A model generated the notes under the pieces. It did not search any database. It was not told the DNA's origin and saw nothing but the letters and a program-made list of their open reading frames with translations. Below, piece after piece: positions 9,382-19,564 of a DNA stretch of 64,000 nt; position 1 is the first letter of the stretch, and each line of letters opens with the position of its first letter. Where the stretch lies: NCBI GenBank assembly GCA_026390835.1, contig JAPLFD010000006.1:124001-188000 (forward strand), given 5' to 3'. The position numbers were made by a program, and so were the translations under genes. The stretch comes from Sphingobacteriales bacterium. Lineage in GTDB: Bacteria; Bacteroidota; Bacteroidia; Sphingobacteriales; Sphingobacteriaceae.

Positions 9382-9828
9382 TTACAATTTAACGCTGGTT
9401 CCGCCTGCTGCTTCAATTGCTTTTTGAGCGGTAGCAGTAAAAGCGTGAGCCTTAACTTCTAATTTAGATTTTACTTCACCACGACCTAGGATTTTTACCA
9501 AGTCGTTTTTAGAAGCCAAACCGTGAGCTTTTAACACATCAAAATCAATAGCAGATAATTTAAATTTATCAGCCAAAGTTTGTAAGGTATCTAAGTTGAT
9601 ACCCACATACTCAATGCGGTTTACGTTTTTGAACCCTACTTTAGGTACACGACGTTGCAATGGCATTTGACCACCCTCAAAACCTACTTTACTTTTGTAG
9701 CCAGAACGTGAGCCCGCACCTTTGTGTCCACGGGTTGACGTACCACCACGGCCCGATCCGGTACCACGGCCAATACGTTTTCTATTTTTTGTTGAACCTT
9801 CTGCAGGTTTTAAATTACTTAAGTTCAT
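9382..9828 (-). CDS. rplO: 50S ribosomal protein L15
   Basis: Late-assembling large-subunit protein. 148 aa. The N-terminal region is the typical Gly/Arg/Lys-rich segment ([20 protein letters not shown] then [20 protein letters not shown]); the C-terminal globular half closes with [17 protein letters not shown]. 2 nt to both rpmD and secY, so tightly coupled. Confidence 0.98.
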   Translation of the reverse strand: MNLSNLKPAEGSTKNRKRIGRGTGSGRGGTSTRGHKGAGSRSGYKSKVGFEGGQMPLQRRVPKVGFKNVNRIEYVGINLDTLQTLADKFKLSAIDFDVLKAHGLASKNDLVKILGRGEVKSKLEVKAHAFTATAQKAIEAAGGTSVKL

Positions 9829-9830
9829 AA

Positions 9831-10010
9831 TTAAATGCTTTCTACAGCTACTAAATGATTAACTTTTCTCACCATCCCGATAATAGCCGGGGTAGCTTCT
9901 ACTTCTACAGACTGGCTAATTTTACTTAGACCTAAAGCCTGCATGGTTTTTTTCTGGCGTTCGCTTCTATCGATTACGCTCTTAATTTGGGTAATTTTAA
10001 TCTTCGCCAT
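9831..10010 (-). CDS. rpmD: 50S ribosomal protein L30
   Basis: A 59-aa large-subunit protein. The ATG at 10010 gives [15 protein letters not shown], the usual N-terminus; another ATG two codons earlier (10016) overlaps the rpsE stop as TAATG and could also serve. The body [19 protein letters not shown] and the closing [13 protein letters not shown] are diagnostic. Confidence 0.96.
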   Translation of the reverse strand: MAKIKITQIKSVIDRSERQKKTMQALGLSKISQSVEVEATPAIIGMVRKVNHLVAVESI

Positions 10011-10015
10011 GATCA

Positions 10016-10534
10016 TTATCCGTTAAATACTTTATTCAAATCTACTCCACGTTGTTGAGCCACGGTATACGCATCACGCATTTGCGCTAAGGCAGATACA
10101 GTTGCTTTTACCACGTTGTGTGGATTAGACGATCCTTTTGATTTTGCCAATACGTTGTGTACACCAGCACTCTCTAATACTGCACGCATGGCACCACCAG
10201 CAATTACACCGGTACCGTTTGCAGCAGGTTTAAGAAATACAAAGCCTCCTGAAAACTTACCAATTTGCTCATGGGGAATGGTATTGTTGATAATTGGAAC
10301 TTTAACCAAGTTCTTTTTAGCATCATCTACACCTTTAGCAATGGCTTCAGTTACCTCTTTAGCTTTACCTAAACCGTAGCCTACTACTCCATTCTCATCA
10401 CCTACCACTACGATAGCTGAAAAACTGAAAGTACGACCACCTTTGGTTACCTTGGCAACACGCTGGATACTTACTAAGCGATCTTTTAATTCGATTTCGC
10501 TTGATTTTACTCTTTTTATGTTGATAGTTGACAT
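10016..10534 (-). CDS. rpsE: 30S ribosomal protein S5
   Basis: Small-subunit body protein near the mRNA entry site, important for decoding fidelity. 172 aa. The N-terminal S5 double-stranded-RNA-binding fold ([46 protein letters not shown]) and the C-terminal domain ([36 protein letters not shown]) are complete. Confidence 0.98.
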   Translation of the reverse strand: MSTINIKRVKSSEIELKDRLVSIQRVAKVTKGGRTFSFSAIVVVGDENGVVGYGLGKAKEVTEAIAKGVDDAKKNLVKVPIINNTIPHEQIGKFSGGFVFLKPAANGTGVIAGGAMRAVLESAGVHNVLAKSKGSSNPHNVVKATVSALAQMRDAYTVAQQRGVDLNKVFNG

Positions 10535-10546
10535 CTTCTTCTTGAA

Positions 10547-10900
10547 TTAAAAGTTTAAACCAGCTTCACGTGCGCCTTCAGCTAATGACTGAACACGACC
10601 ATGGTATAAATAACCATTTCTATCAAAAACTACCTGTTTAATACCAGCTGCAAGTGCTTTTTCAGCTACTGCTTTACCCACAGCTTTAGATTGCTCTGAT
10701 TTGTTTCCTTTTGCACTAAAATCTTTTGTGATTGAAGATGCTGAAACAATGGTTTTACCGGTATTATCATCGATAATTTGAGCATAAATACCTTTGTTAG
10801 ATCTGTAAACAGATAAACGTGGACGCTCAGCAGAACCGGATAATCTTTTTCTGATTCCTCTTTTAATTCGCTCTCTACGAGATAATTTAATTCCTGCCAT
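10547..10900 (-). CDS. rplR: 50S ribosomal protein L18
   Basis: 5S rRNA-binding protein of the central protuberance. 117 aa. Arg-rich N-terminus ([16 protein letters not shown]) followed by [20 protein letters not shown], and ending in the signature [20 protein letters not shown]. 5 nt after rplF and 12 nt before rpsE. Confidence 0.98.
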   Translation of the reverse strand: MAGIKLSRRERIKRGIRKRLSGSAERPRLSVYRSNKGIYAQIIDDNTGKTIVSASSITKDFSAKGNKSEQSKAVGKAVAEKALAAGIKQVVFDRNGYLYHGRVQSLAEGAREAGLNF

Positions 10901-10905
10901 GATGA

Positions 10906-11463
10906 TTATTTTTTAGCTGCAGACTTACCTGCTTTTTTACGTAATACTTCACCAACAAACTTAATACCTTTTCCTTTGTAAGGCTCTGGTGCACGTAACG
11001 AACGTATTTTCGCTGCTACTTGACCTAGTAATTGTTTGTCAATGCTTTCTAAAATAATGGTAGGGTTTTTACCTTTTTCAGCGGTAGTTGCTACCTTAAT
11101 TTCTCTCGGTATTTCGAACACAAAATGGTGAGAATAACCCAACACTAAATCCAGGGTATTACCTGTATTTGTAGCACGATAACCCACACCCACTAATTCT
11201 TGTTCTACTTTATAGCCTTCGGTTACACCAAATACCATGTTAAAAATTAACGAACGGTATAATCCGTGTAACGCTTTGTGGCGTTTTTGTTCCGATGGGC
11301 GCACAACGGTTAAGATGTCGCCTTCTTGAACTAGTTTAATATCGGTATCTACATCTTGTGTTAAGGTACCTTTAGGACCGCTTACGGTCACTAAGTTTGT
11401 ATCTGATACGGTTACGGTTACACCGGCCGGGATACTAATGGGAGCTTTTCCTATTCTTGACAT
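10906..11463 (-). CDS. rplF: 50S ribosomal protein L6
   Basis: Large-subunit protein beside the factor-binding region. 185 aa: [20 protein letters not shown], two tandem L6 folds, and the signature [23 protein letters not shown] in the second (about residues 155-178). Closely spaced between rpsH (15 nt) and rplR (5 nt). Confidence 0.98.
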   Translation of the reverse strand: MSRIGKAPISIPAGVTVTVSDTNLVTVSGPKGTLTQDVDTDIKLVQEGDILTVVRPSEQKRHKALHGLYRSLIFNMVFGVTEGYKVEQELVGVGYRATNTGNTLDLVLGYSHHFVFEIPREIKVATTAEKGKNPTIILESIDKQLLGQVAAKIRSLRAPEPYKGKGIKFVGEVLRKKAGKSAAKK

Positions 11464-11478
11464 CGTTCTTCCTCCTGA

Positions 11479-11877
11479 TTAATAAACGTAACACAATACC
11501 TCACCACCGATATTCAGGTTACGGGCTTCTTTATCAGTCATTACACCTTTTGAGGTAGATAATACTGCGATACCTAAACCATTTAATACACGTGGCAAGC
11601 GTTCTACACCTGCATATTTTCTCAAACCGGGCTTACTCACACGTGTAATGGTGCGAATAGCAGGAATTTTAGTTATTGGATGATACTTCAACGCAATTTT
11701 GATAATGCCTTGAGCGGTAGTATCCTCAAATTTATAGTTCGTAATGTAACCCTTATCAAAAAGTACTTTAGTAATTTCCTTTTTAAGGTTTGATGCAGGA
11801 ATTTCAACAACCCTGTGGTTGGCCTTAATGGCATTCCTTACTCTCGTAAGATAATCTGCTATTGGATCTGTGTTCAT
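11479..11877 (-). CDS. rpsH: 30S ribosomal protein S8
   Basis: Binds the central domain of 16S rRNA. 132 aa beginning MNTDPIADYLTRVRNA and ending with the GLGIAVLSTSKGVMTDKEAR, GGEVLCYVY signature. It is preceded by a 123-nt spacer (11878-12000), the second largest in the operon. Confidence 0.98.
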   Translation of the reverse strand: MNTDPIADYLTRVRNAIKANHRVVEIPASNLKKEITKVLFDKGYITNYKFEDTTAQGIIKIALKYHPITKIPAIRTITRVSKPGLRKYAGVERLPRVLNGLGIAVLSTSKGVMTDKEARNLNIGGEVLCYVY

Positions 11878-12000
11878 TTTTATAGTTTATGATGAGGGTT
11901 TCCACTTAGGACCTTTCATCGGTTAATATTCTAGTTATGGGTTCAAAGTTCATAGTTTGGAGATTACTCCCAACTGATCACTCAAAACTCAGGGCTGTTT

Positions 12001-12270
12001 TTACCAGCTTGCTTTTTTAATCCCCGGGATTTTTCCGTCTAAGGCCATTTCGCGGAATGTTACCCTTGAAATACCAAATTGACGCATGTATCCACGTGGA
12101 CGGCCTGTTAATTTACAACGGTTGTGTAAACGAACTGGCGACGAGTTTTTAGGCAATTTATCTAAGCCTACTAAATCGCCTGCAGCTTTTAATGCCGCTC
12201 TTTTTTCAGCGTATTTTGCTACTAATTTGGCACGTTTTACTTCACGTGCTTTTAAACCTTCTTTAGCCAT
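12001..12270 (-). CDS. rpsN: 30S ribosomal protein S14, zinc-free form
   Basis: Head protein of the small subunit. 89 aa, the long Cys-free class: [20 protein letters not shown], then [20 protein letters not shown] and SRVTFREMA. The CxxC pairs of the short zinc-binding class are absent. It overlaps the end of rplE by 8 nt. Confidence 0.98.
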   Translation of the reverse strand: MAKEGLKAREVKRAKLVAKYAEKRAALKAAGDLVGLDKLPKNSSPVRLHNRCKLTGRPRGYMRQFGISRVTFREMALDGKIPGIKKASW

Positions 12271-12826
12271 TAGCTTGTTGATTCTTAAATGGTAAACCGA
12301 ATTGTTTTAATAATTCCAATGCTTCTACATCAGTTTTAGCAGAAGTTACAAAGGTGATATCCATACCCGCAATTTTATTGATTTGATCAATATTAATCTC
12401 TGGGAAAATGATTTGTTCTGTTACACCTAAGGTATAGTTACCTCGGCCATCAAATCCTTTATCGTTAATACCTTTGAAATCGCGGATACGTGGTAATGCT
12501 ACGGCTACCAAACGATCTAAAAATTCGAACATGGTATTATCACGAAGCGTTACACGCACACCTACTGGCATGCCTTTACGCAATTTGAAGTTTGAAATAT
12601 CTTTTTTAGATAAGGTAGCCACTGCTTGTTGACCGGTAATAGTGGTCATTTCTTTAATGGCATTTTCAATCAATTTTTTATCGGTAGTAGCACCACCAAC
12701 ACCTTGGTTGATTGAAATTTTCTGCAATTTTGGAACTTCCATTACACTTTTGTATTGAAATTTCTCTTTCAACGAGCTGCGAATCTCGTCTGCATATTTT
12801 GTCTTTAATCTTGGTACGTACGTCAT
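12263..12826 (-). CDS. rplE: 50S ribosomal protein L5
   Basis: 5S rRNA-binding protein that contacts P-site tRNA and the S13 bridge. 187 aa. Signatures: [55 protein letters not shown] and the C-terminal [20 protein letters not shown]. It shares one base with rplX (TAATG). Confidence 0.98.
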   Translation of the reverse strand: MTYVPRLKTKYADEIRSSLKEKFQYKSVMEVPKLQKISINQGVGGATTDKKLIENAIKEMTTITGQQAVATLSKKDISNFKLRKGMPVGVRVTLRDNTMFEFLDRLVAVALPRIRDFKGINDKGFDGRGNYTLGVTEQIIFPEINIDQINKIAGMDITFVTSAKTDVEALELLKQFGLPFKNQQANG

Positions 12827-13167
12827 TACTTAATTTCCTCCCCAGATTTTTTAGCTACACGAATGGACTTTCCATTGGCATTTTTTTGTTTACCCACACG
12901 TGTTGGTTTACCAGATTTGGCATCAACTACCATAAGGTTTGATACATGGATAGCGGCTTCTTGTTTCACAATACCTCCGTTAGGGTTGGCAGCGTTTGGC
13001 TTGGTGTGTTTAGATACCAAGTTAGCGCCTTCTACAACTATTCTATTAGTGGCTAATATTACCTCTAATACTTTGCCTTGTTTACCTTTAGAGTCGCCTG
13101 CAATTACTTGCACTAGATCTCCTTTACGGATTTTTAATTTAGGCTGTTTGTTATTTTTTCTTTCCAT
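12826..13167 (-). CDS. rplX: 50S ribosomal protein L24
   Basis: Assembly-initiator protein at the tunnel exit. 113 aa. The KOW motif is in [26 protein letters not shown]; the [20 protein letters not shown] segment and the Lys-rich C-terminus complete the family pattern. 1 nt spacer to rplN. Confidence 0.98.
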   Translation of the reverse strand: MERKNNKQPKLKIRKGDLVQVIAGDSKGKQGKVLEVILATNRIVVEGANLVSKHTKPNAANPNGGIVKQEAAIHVSNLMVVDAKSGKPTRVGKQKNANGKSIRVAKKSGEEIK

Positions 13168-13168
13168 A

Positions 13169-13537
13169 TTACAATACCTCTGGTGCTAAGGATACAATTT
13201 TCATGAACTGTTTTTCACGCAATTCTCTGGCAACTGGGCCGAAAATACGTGTGCCACGTGGTTCGTCCTGAGCGTTTAGCAATACCGCCGCATTATCGTC
13301 GAAACGAATGTACGACCCGTCTTTGCGTCTAACTTCTTTTTTGGTTCTTACCACTACGGCTTTTGAAACCGTACCTTTTTTAATGTTACCCGCTGGGATG
13401 GCACTTTTTACGGTAACGACAACTTTGTCGCCCAGTGAAGCATAACGCTTACCGGTACCTCCTAACACACGGATAACCAACACTTCTTTGGCTCCGCTGT
13501 TGTCAGCAACATTTAATCTTGATTCCTGTTGTACCAT
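13169..13537 (-). CDS. rplN: 50S ribosomal protein L14
   Basis: Large-subunit interface protein contacting 16S rRNA. 122 aa, the universal length. [20 protein letters not shown], the [20 protein letters not shown] signature and closing [19 protein letters not shown]. Shares one base with the rpsQ stop (TAATG). Confidence 0.98.
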   Translation of the reverse strand: MVQQESRLNVADNSGAKEVLVIRVLGGTGKRYASLGDKVVVTVKSAIPAGNIKKGTVSKAVVVRTKKEVRRKDGSYIRFDDNAAVLLNAQDEPRGTRIFGPVARELREKQFMKIVSLAPEVL

Positions 13538-13791
13538 TACTTAGCTCTTTCTAAAATTTCAACTAATCTCCAGTTCTTAGATTTACTCAGCGGACGAGTT
13601 TCCATTATCAACACCGTGTCGCCAATGCCACACGTGTTAGCCTCGTCATGAGCCATAAATTTGGTAGTTTTCTTTACGAACTTACCATAGATCGGGTGCT
13701 TCACTTTACGTTCAACCGCCACAACAATAGATTTATCCATTTTGTTGCTTACTACCAACCCGGTTCTTGTTTTTCTTAATTGTCTTTCCAT
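13537..13791 (-). CDS. rpsQ: 30S ribosomal protein S17
   Basis: OB-fold 16S rRNA binder. 84 aa: [40 protein letters not shown] and the signature [20 protein letters not shown]. 17 nt after rpmC. Confidence 0.98.
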   Translation of the reverse strand: MERQLRKTRTGLVVSNKMDKSIVVAVERKVKHPIYGKFVKKTTKFMAHDEANTCGIGDTVLIMETRPLSKSKNWRLVEILERAK

Positions 13792-13808
13792 TTCGACTTT
13801 TATTAAAC

Positions 13809-14024
13809 TTATTCAGCAGACTGTTTTACTGCTTCTGCAGCTTTACGATTAGTCAGTTCGGTATTCAAACGAGCAATGTCTTTTCTTACTTTGTTAATCC
13901 GTAATGGATTTTCAATAGCAGAAACTGCATGTGCAAATTTCAATTTAGTGAGATTTGCTTTTTCTTCGCCAATACGAGCTACTAATTCTTCTGTTGATAG
14001 CTCTGTTACTTCTGAGTATTTCAT
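13809..14024 (-). CDS. rpmC: 50S ribosomal protein L29
   Basis: Small helical protein near the tunnel exit, part of the trigger factor/SRP docking area with L23. 71 aa; [20 protein letters not shown] and [20 protein letters not shown] are characteristic. Spacers of 48 nt to rplP and 17 nt to rpsQ. Confidence 0.97.
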   Translation of the reverse strand: MKYSEVTELSTEELVARIGEEKANLTKLKFAHAVSAIENPLRINKVRKDIARLNTELTNRKAAEAVKQSAE

Positions 14025-14072
14025 CTTTTTAAAATTGTGTTCGAGTGAGAGATTAAGCCCACGCTAACTAAT

Positions 14073-14495
14073 TTATGCTTCTACGTAATCTCTACGTGTT
14101 ACAAATCGGGTTTGAACCGGTAATTTTTGAGCGGCTAAACGCAATGCTTCTTTAGCAATTTCTAAAGGCACACCTTCGGCTTCAAAAATCATGCGTCCTG
14201 GGCGAACAACTGCTACCCAATATTCGGGAGCACCTTTACCTTTACCCATACGTACCTCTGCTGGTTTTTTTGTAACCGGTTTATCAGGGAAAATACGAAT
14301 CCACACCTGGCCTTCACGTTTCATAAAACGGGTAACCGCGATACGGGCTGCTTCAATCTGGCGGCTGGTAATCCAGGCTGCTTCTAAAGTTTTGATTCCG
14401 AAAGAACCGAATGCTAACTCTGCACCACGACCGGTGAGACCTTTCATTCTTCCCTTCTGCATCTTTCTGAACTTCGTTCTTTTTGGCTGTAACAT
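14073..14495 (-). CDS. rplP: 50S ribosomal protein L16
   Basis: Large-subunit protein contacting A-site tRNA. 140 aa: [20 protein letters not shown], then [40 protein letters not shown] and [15 protein letters not shown]. All family signatures are intact. Confidence 0.98.
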   Translation of the reverse strand: MLQPKRTKFRKMQKGRMKGLTGRGAELAFGSFGIKTLEAAWITSRQIEAARIAVTRFMKREGQVWIRIFPDKPVTKKPAEVRMGKGKGAPEYWVAVVRPGRMIFEAEGVPLEIAKEALRLAAQKLPVQTRFVTRRDYVEA

Positions 14496-14539
14496 TGCTG
14501 TTTATTTTTTATCGTTAAACGATGCGTTATATATCTTAA

Positions 14540-15346
14540 TTATTTTTTTCCTTTAAATCCACCACCACGGTTTGCACCAGCACCACCACCTCTGCGGTCG
14601 TTGTTGCCACCTCTGCGATCGTTACCACCAGGACGACGGTCGTTTCCGCCAAATGGAGGAGCTACTTCGCCACGGGTACGTACACCGGCTGTTTGGCCAA
14701 TGTTTGGAGATAAATCGCGTTTGCCGTATACTTCACCTTTACAAATCCATACTTTGATACCAATTTTACCGTAAGTGGTTAATGCTTCAGATAAAGCATA
14801 ATCAATATCGGCACGGAAGGTATGTAATGGAATTCTACCGTCTTTGTATTGTTCGGTACGGGCCATCTCAGCTCCACCTAAACGGCCTGAGCACATGATT
14901 TTGATACCTTCAGCGCCCATTCTCATGGTTGATTGAATAGACATTTTCATTGCTCTACGGAAAGAGATACGAGCCTCTAGTTGTTTTGCGATACTTTCGC
15001 CTACTAAACGAGCATCTAATTCTGGACGTTTGATTTCGAAAATGTTGATTTGAACGTCCTTTTTAGTCAGTTTCTTCAACTCTTCTTTAATTTTATCTAC
15101 CTCGGCACCACCTTTACCAATTACAATACCCGGACGGGCAGTGTGAATGGTTACAGTAATGCGTTTTAAAGTACGTTCTATAACTACTTTAGCTACACCA
15201 CCTTTATTGATACGTGCAGCTAAGTATTTACGAATTTTTTCGTCTTCAACTAATTTATCAGCGTACTTGTTGCCACCGAACCAGTTAGAATCCCAACCTT
15301 TGATGATTCCTAATCTGTTACCTATTGGATGTGCTTTTTGTCCCAT
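14540..15346 (-). CDS. rpsC: 30S ribosomal protein S3 with Gly-Asn-Arg-rich tail
   Basis: S3 lines the mRNA entry tunnel and has helicase-related activity with S4 and S5. 268 aa: N-terminal [20 protein letters not shown], the KH domain with [20 protein letters not shown] and the C-terminal domain with [40 protein letters not shown]. After about residue 228 comes an extension of some 40 residues made of [15 protein letters not shown] repeats ending GGGFKGKK. E. coli S3 has 233 residues and lacks this. The tail resembles eukaryotic RGG RNA-binding segments; this is a resemblance only. Confidence 0.98.
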   Translation of the reverse strand: MGQKAHPIGNRLGIIKGWDSNWFGGNKYADKLVEDEKIRKYLAARINKGGVAKVVIERTLKRITVTIHTARPGIVIGKGGAEVDKIKEELKKLTKKDVQINIFEIKRPELDARLVGESIAKQLEARISFRRAMKMSIQSTMRMGAEGIKIMCSGRLGGAEMARTEQYKDGRIPLHTFRADIDYALSEALTTYGKIGIKVWICKGEVYGKRDLSPNIGQTAGVRTRGEVAPPFGGNDRRPGGNDRRGGNNDRRGGGAGANRGGGFKGKK

Positions 15347-15352
15347 TCCTAA

Positions 15353-15712
15353 TTAGTTTTTAGCTTCATTATTTTTACTATCTACCACCAAGGTAACGTG
15401 GTTAGAACGCTTACGAATTCTATAACCGCGGCCTTGTGGGGCTGGTCTTAAACGCTTCAATTGGCGTCCGCCGTCAACCATCACTGTTTTTACAAACAAT
15501 TCACTGTCTTCGGGGCGTTGGCCTTCATTTTTAGCTTCCCAATTTTTGATAGCTGATAATAATAGTTTTTCAACTCGTATTGCTGCTTCTTTGTTGGTGT
15601 ACTTTAAAATGTACAATGCTTTTTCTACACGTTCGCCACGGATAAGATCAACTACTAATCTCATTTTACGTGGTGAGGTAGGGCAATTATTTAATTTTGC
15701 TACTGCTTCCAT
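15353..15712 (-). CDS. rplV: 50S ribosomal protein L22
   Basis: Large-subunit protein whose beta-hairpin reaches the exit-tunnel constriction. 119 aa. Core: [20 protein letters not shown] and [20 protein letters not shown]; the hairpin is [20 protein letters not shown]. Spaced 3 nt from rpsS and 6 nt from rpsC. Confidence 0.98.
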   Translation of the reverse strand: MEAVAKLNNCPTSPRKMRLVVDLIRGERVEKALYILKYTNKEAAIRVEKLLLSAIKNWEAKNEGQRPEDSELFVKTVMVDGGRQLKRLRPAPQGRGYRIRKRSNHVTLVVDSKNNEAKN

Positions 15713-15715
15713 TGC

Positions 15716-15982
15716 TTATTTTTTCTTATCAGCGTGACCTCTAAATGTACGGGTTGGGGCGAATTCGCCTAATTTATGACCAACCATGTTTTCTGTAACA
15801 TACACAGGGATAAATTTATTTCCGTTGTGTACGGCAAACGTATGACCAACGAAATCCGGAGAAATCATAGAACGACGTGACCAAGTTTTGATCACTGTTT
15901 TCTTGTTGCCTTCATTCTGAGAAAGTACTTTACTTTCTAAGTTATGATCGATATACGGACCTTTTTTAATTGAACGAGCCAT
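15716..15982 (-). CDS. rpsS: 30S ribosomal protein S19
   Basis: Head protein forming a heterodimer with S13. 88 aa: [40 protein letters not shown] and [20 protein letters not shown]. Its start overlaps the rplB stop by one base. Confidence 0.98.
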   Translation of the reverse strand: MARSIKKGPYIDHNLESKVLSQNEGNKKTVIKTWSRRSMISPDFVGHTFAVHNGNKFIPVYVTENMVGHKLGEFAPTRTFRGHADKKK

Positions 15983-16806
15983 TATTTCTTCCTTCTTTCA
16001 ATGATGTAACGATCTGATGCTTTTTTCTTGTTGCGGGTTTTATAGCCTTTGGCTAATAAACCTTTACGAGAACGTGGGTGACCTCCTGATGAACGGCCCT
16101 CACCACCACCCATAGGGTGATCTACCGGGTTCATAGCCACACCTCTTACTCTTGGGCGACGTCCTAACCAACGGTTTCTTCCGGCTTTACCTAATACTTC
16201 GTTTGATTTCTCGGCATTGGATACGCTACCAATAGTAGCCATACATGTCGACAAGATCATACGGGTTTCGCCAGAAGGCAACTTGATGATGGCGTATTTG
16301 CCATCACGAGCTGATAACTGAGCATATGTTCCGGCAGAACGAGCAATAGACGCTCCTTGACCAGGATTTAACTCAATGTTATGGATAATAGATCCCAATG
16401 GTATGTTTTTCAATGGGATAGCGTTACCTACTTCCGGAGCAGCAGTGGCACCAGATACTAGTACCTGACCTACTTGCAAACCATTCGGAGCAATGATGTA
16501 ACGTTTTTCACCATCGGCATAATTTACCAAAGCAATACGAGCCGTACGGTTAGGATCGTACTCAATTGTGGCAACAGTTGCGGGGATATCGTGTTTATCG
16601 CGTTTAAAGTCAATCAATCGGTAAGCTTTTTTGTGCCCCCCACCGAGATAACGCATAGTCATTTTACCGGTATTGTTTCTACCACCCGATTTCTTGATGG
16701 CAACTACCAACGACTTTTCTGGTACGTTGGTTGTTACATCCGAATAATCGGCACCTACTCTGAAGCGGGTACCCGGGGTAACCGGTTTAAATCTTTTTAC
16801 TGCCAT
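15982..16806 (-). CDS. rplB: 50S ribosomal protein L2
   Basis: Core large-subunit protein needed for peptidyl transferase assembly. 274 aa. OB and SH3-like domains are complete; the conserved loop [20 protein letters not shown] (about residues 222-241) contains the His implicated in peptidyl transferase function. Basic C-terminus ([17 protein letters not shown]). 7 nt after rplW. Confidence 0.98.
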   Translation of the reverse strand: MAVKRFKPVTPGTRFRVGADYSDVTTNVPEKSLVVAIKKSGGRNNTGKMTMRYLGGGHKKAYRLIDFKRDKHDIPATVATIEYDPNRTARIALVNYADGEKRYIIAPNGLQVGQVLVSGATAAPEVGNAIPLKNIPLGSIIHNIELNPGQGASIARSAGTYAQLSARDGKYAIIKLPSGETRMILSTCMATIGSVSNAEKSNEVLGKAGRNRWLGRRPRVRGVAMNPVDHPMGGGEGRSSGGHPRSRKGLLAKGYKTRNKKKASDRYIIERRKK

Positions 16807-16813
16807 GATCTAA

Positions 16814-17116
16814 TTAAATATTCCTATAAAAGTCAATAACTTCACCTTCTTTAAGCGTAACAATAGCTTTTTTGTATTTGGGTGTTCTACCTGATACTAC
16901 TCCAGCTTTAGTGCCACGACTTTTAACTTTTCCTGAAACTACTAAAGTATTTACTGCTTCAATAGTTACGCCATACATCTTTTGGATTGCATCCTTAATT
17001 TGTAATTTATTGGCTTTAGGATCAACTTGGAAAGCATAACGGTTTAACTTTTCGGTTAAGCCAGTTGCTTTTTCTGTTAAAATTGGTTTCTTTAAAATTT
17101 CCATCTTATTTGGCAA
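16814..17116 (-). CDS. rplW: 50S ribosomal protein L23
   Basis: Tunnel-exit protein that docks trigger factor and SRP. 100 aa: [20 protein letters not shown], then [20 protein letters not shown] and the closing [11 protein letters not shown]. Its start lies inside the last codons of rplD (11-nt overlap), which implies translational coupling. Confidence 0.97.
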   Translation of the reverse strand: MPNKMEILKKPILTEKATGLTEKLNRYAFQVDPKANKLQIKDAIQKMYGVTIEAVNTLVVSGKVKSRGTKAGVVSGRTPKYKKAIVTLKEGEVIDFYRNI

Positions 17117-17735
17117 ATGCCTCCTCCAATTTTTTAACAGTTTCTGTAGTTAACAAGAGTGTGCCTGCGTTTAACACATCGTAAGTGTTTAAATCGGCGG
17201 CGGTAACCACTTTTGCTTTCTTCAGATTTCTGCTTGATAAATACACATTGTTATTTGCAGCGGGTAACACCAATAGGGTTTTTTGATCAGCCACTTTTAA
17301 ATCGCTAACCAATTTAATGTAGTTTTTAGTTTTGATAGAATCAAAGCTAAAATCTTCTAAAACCACAATGTTGTTATCTTGTGCTTTGTACGTTAAGGCT
17401 GATTTACGAGCCAATGATTTCAATTTCTTATTTAATTTGAAACTGTAATCACGTGGCTGCGGACCGAATATACGACCACCACCATTAAACAATGGTGATT
17501 TGATGCTACCAGCACGAGCTCCACCTGTACCTTTTTGTTTATATAATTTGCGGGTTGAACCGGCAATTTCATTACGTTGTTTAGATTTATGCGTTCCTTG
17601 GCGTTGGTTTGCTAAGTATTGCTTTACGTCTAAATAAATGGCGTGATCATTCGGGGTTACCGCGAAAATCGCATCAGGAAGTTGCACCTTGGCACCTGTT
17701 TCTTTGCCTGAAATATTTACTACTTTAACTTCCAT
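17106..17735 (-). CDS. rplD: 50S ribosomal protein L4
   Basis: Large-subunit protein whose loop reaches the exit-tunnel constriction. 209 aa. The extended loop around residues 45-100 is recognisable ([58 protein letters not shown]). L4-mediated autoregulation of the S10 operon is known for gammaproteobacteria; no equivalent leader is evident here. Confidence 0.98.
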   Translation of the reverse strand: MEVKVVNISGKETGAKVQLPDAIFAVTPNDHAIYLDVKQYLANQRQGTHKSKQRNEIAGSTRKLYKQKGTGGARAGSIKSPLFNGGGRIFGPQPRDYSFKLNKKLKSLARKSALTYKAQDNNIVVLEDFSFDSIKTKNYIKLVSDLKVADQKTLLVLPAANNNVYLSSRNLKKAKVVTAADLNTYDVLNAGTLLLTTETVKKLEEAFAK

Positions 17736-17736
17736 C

Positions 17737-18354
17737 TTATTTATCCACTATAACGTAAGAACCTTTAGCTCCCGGAATAGATCCGCTAACCACCATTAAG
17801 TTGTGCTCTGGATACACTTTCAATACTTCAAGGTTTTGAATTTTTACACGATCACCACCCATACGGCCGGCCATACGCATACCTTTAAATACTTTAGAAG
17901 GCCATGAAGACGCTCCTAATGAACCTGGTGCACGCATTCTATTGTGCTGACCGTGAGTTTGGCCACCCACGCCGGCAAATCCGTGACGCTTAACAACCCC
18001 TTGAAAACCTTTACCTTTTGAAGTACCTACAACGTCAACAAAATCGCCTTCAGCGAAAATTTCAACGGTTATGGTATCTCCTAGGTTTTTTTCGTCCTCA
18101 AAGGTTTTAAACTCAACTAATTTGCGTTTAGGGGTTGTTTTTGCTTTCGCAAAATGACCTTTTAATGCTCCAGTAGTGTTTTTCTCTTTTTTCTCGTCGA
18201 AAGCCAACTGAACGGCAGTGTAGCCGTCGGCATCGACGGTACGTAGTTGAGTAACTACGCAAGGCCCAGCTTCGATAACAGTACAGGGGATGTTTTTCCC
18301 TTCAGCATCGAAAATGCTGGTCATTCCTACTTTTTTTCCAATAATTCCTGACAT
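17737..18354 (-). CDS. rplC: 50S ribosomal protein L3
   Basis: Large-subunit protein reaching the peptidyl transferase centre. 205 aa from the ATG at 18354 ([20 protein letters not shown]); an ATG eight codons upstream adds only MDTNELRK. Signature: [28 protein letters not shown]. It is the first gene of this ribosomal transcript because a promoter lies at 18430-18459. The usual upstream neighbour rpsJ is about 10.9 kb away at 29260. Confidence 0.98.
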   Translation of the reverse strand: MSGIIGKKVGMTSIFDAEGKNIPCTVIEAGPCVVTQLRTVDADGYTAVQLAFDEKKEKNTTGALKGHFAKAKTTPKRKLVEFKTFEDEKNLGDTITVEIFAEGDFVDVVGTSKGKGFQGVVKRHGFAGVGGQTHGQHNRMRAPGSLGASSWPSKVFKGMRMAGRMGGDRVKIQNLEVLKVYPEHNLMVVSGSIPGAKGSYVIVDK

Positions 18355-18429
18355 TTTTCTTAATTCGTTTGTGTCCATCGAAGCAGTAGGGCTTCGTTCA
18401 AGACATGGTAAACCCCTCTAAAGGGACGG

Positions 18430-18459
18430 CAAAGATAGGAAACGCTTATTAATTATCAA
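18430..18459 (-). promoter_or_regulatory. Bacteroidota-type promoter of the rplC-led operon
   Basis: On the minus strand TTG, 19 nt, TATCTTTG. This matches the phylum consensus TTG-N17-23-TAnnTTTG. The -7 box lies 76 nt before the rplC start codon at 18354. Nothing else in 18380-18537 looks like a gene. Confidence 0.8.
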
Positions 18460-18537
18460 ACACTTCTGAGATAATTTTTTAAAAATAATCACTTATTTTA
18501 AAAATATCTCTTGCAAACCCGTTTGGCTTGGGTTCTG

Positions 18538-19560
18538 CTAGTAAAAATCATAACAACGTTTACCGCTATTCTGATTATTAAAGTTTGATTTTGAACTATT
18601 CGGGAAAATAATTTCATAGTTCACTGCAGCTTCGGTTGTGCCGGCCGTTTTACCCCAGCTTAATTTAGAGGTGGTGGCATCGTGGCTTACTCCTAGCCGT
18701 AATTTATCATAGGTATCTCTCCGCGGAAATAAATCCAAAATAAGGGTAAATGCAAGCGCATCTTGCTGCACCCCACTACCTTTATACCATAGACCTAAAT
18801 TCACATTTCGGGTCTTAAATTGTAGCCCAGCACTGTATTCTTTAACGGTACCTTGCTGGAAGTAAACCACCGATGGAATGAGTTGAGGCGGCTCATCGGC
18901 ATAAGAATCGGTAGTAATACTATAGCTAAAATGAGCATTATACCGTGGTTCTAACGCAAATTTGGAACCTGTGAGTGATTGATCGGGTTTGTTAATATGT
19001 TGGGCAGAAAAACCAAGCATTAAATTTCCTTTTACCAGATTAATACCCGCACCGGTATCAAAAAATGATCGGCCATTAAATGGTAAGGCAGATGCTGAGC
19101 TCGTAGAACCTGGTATAATGCCCGTTATAGGGTCTATCTGATCGGAGAAGAGTAATTTCTCGAAATCAATCTTTCGGTTCGTTAATCCCGCTTGTAAGCC
19201 GAATGAGAGTGCCCCATCGTCAAAAGCTACGCTATACGAATAAATTCCAGAAATATTGGTTTTATTATAATACGCAATGCCTTCTGATGATTTAGTAACC
19301 ATAAGTCCAAAACCTCCTCCGAACCGCGGTACCTGATAATCTACCGAAAAGGTATAGTAGTTTAGAGGACCAGGTAGATTTGTCCATTGGCTCCGATAAA
19401 TCATATTGAAACGTAAATCGCCATTGAACTGCCCGTTGAGTGCCGGGTTTAAATAATTGGGGGCATTATAAAATTGTGTGTATAAGTGATCTTGGGCCTT
19501 TGCTTGTACACAAAAGAGGCAACATAAAAACAGCGTTAATTTCAGCACTACTCTCATCAT
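18538..19560 (-). CDS. PorP/SprF family type IX secretion-associated outer membrane protein
   Basis: A 340-aa outer membrane protein. A signal peptide (MMRVVLKLTLFLCCLFCVQA, cleavage after AKA) is followed by the family start QDHLYTQFYNAPNYLNPALN and a string of amphipathic beta strands; aromatic residues recur to the end (CYDFY). PorP/SprF proteins work with the T9SS and are commonly encoded next to a large secreted protein with a type B sorting domain, which attaches to the cell surface through them. That is the arrangement here: it lies 4 nt after the stop of such a protein. An in-frame second ATG directly follows the first. No strong terminator follows. Confidence 0.93.
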   Translation of the reverse strand: MMRVVLKLTLFLCCLFCVQAKAQDHLYTQFYNAPNYLNPALNGQFNGDLRFNMIYRSQWTNLPGPLNYYTFSVDYQVPRFGGGFGLMVTKSSEGIAYYNKTNISGIYSYSVAFDDGALSFGLQAGLTNRKIDFEKLLFSDQIDPITGIIPGSTSSASALPFNGRSFFDTGAGINLVKGNLMLGFSAQHINKPDQSLTGSKFALEPRYNAHFSYSITTDSYADEPPQLIPSVVYFQQGTVKEYSAGLQFKTRNVNLGLWYKGSGVQQDALAFTLILDLFPRRDTYDKLRLGVSHDATTSKLSWGKTAGTTEAAVNYEIIFPNSSKSNFNNQNSGKRCYDFY

Positions 19561-19564
19561 CTTC

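Noticed and set aside
14191-14556. 121-codon plus-strand open frame
   Set aside because: Antisense to rplP, with no start context and no recognisable protein; an overlap artefact of a highly conserved gene.
18516-18534. AACCC/GGGTT inverted repeat as terminator of the PorP/SprF gene
   Set aside because: Only 5 bp and the T run comes about ten bases later; too weak to call.
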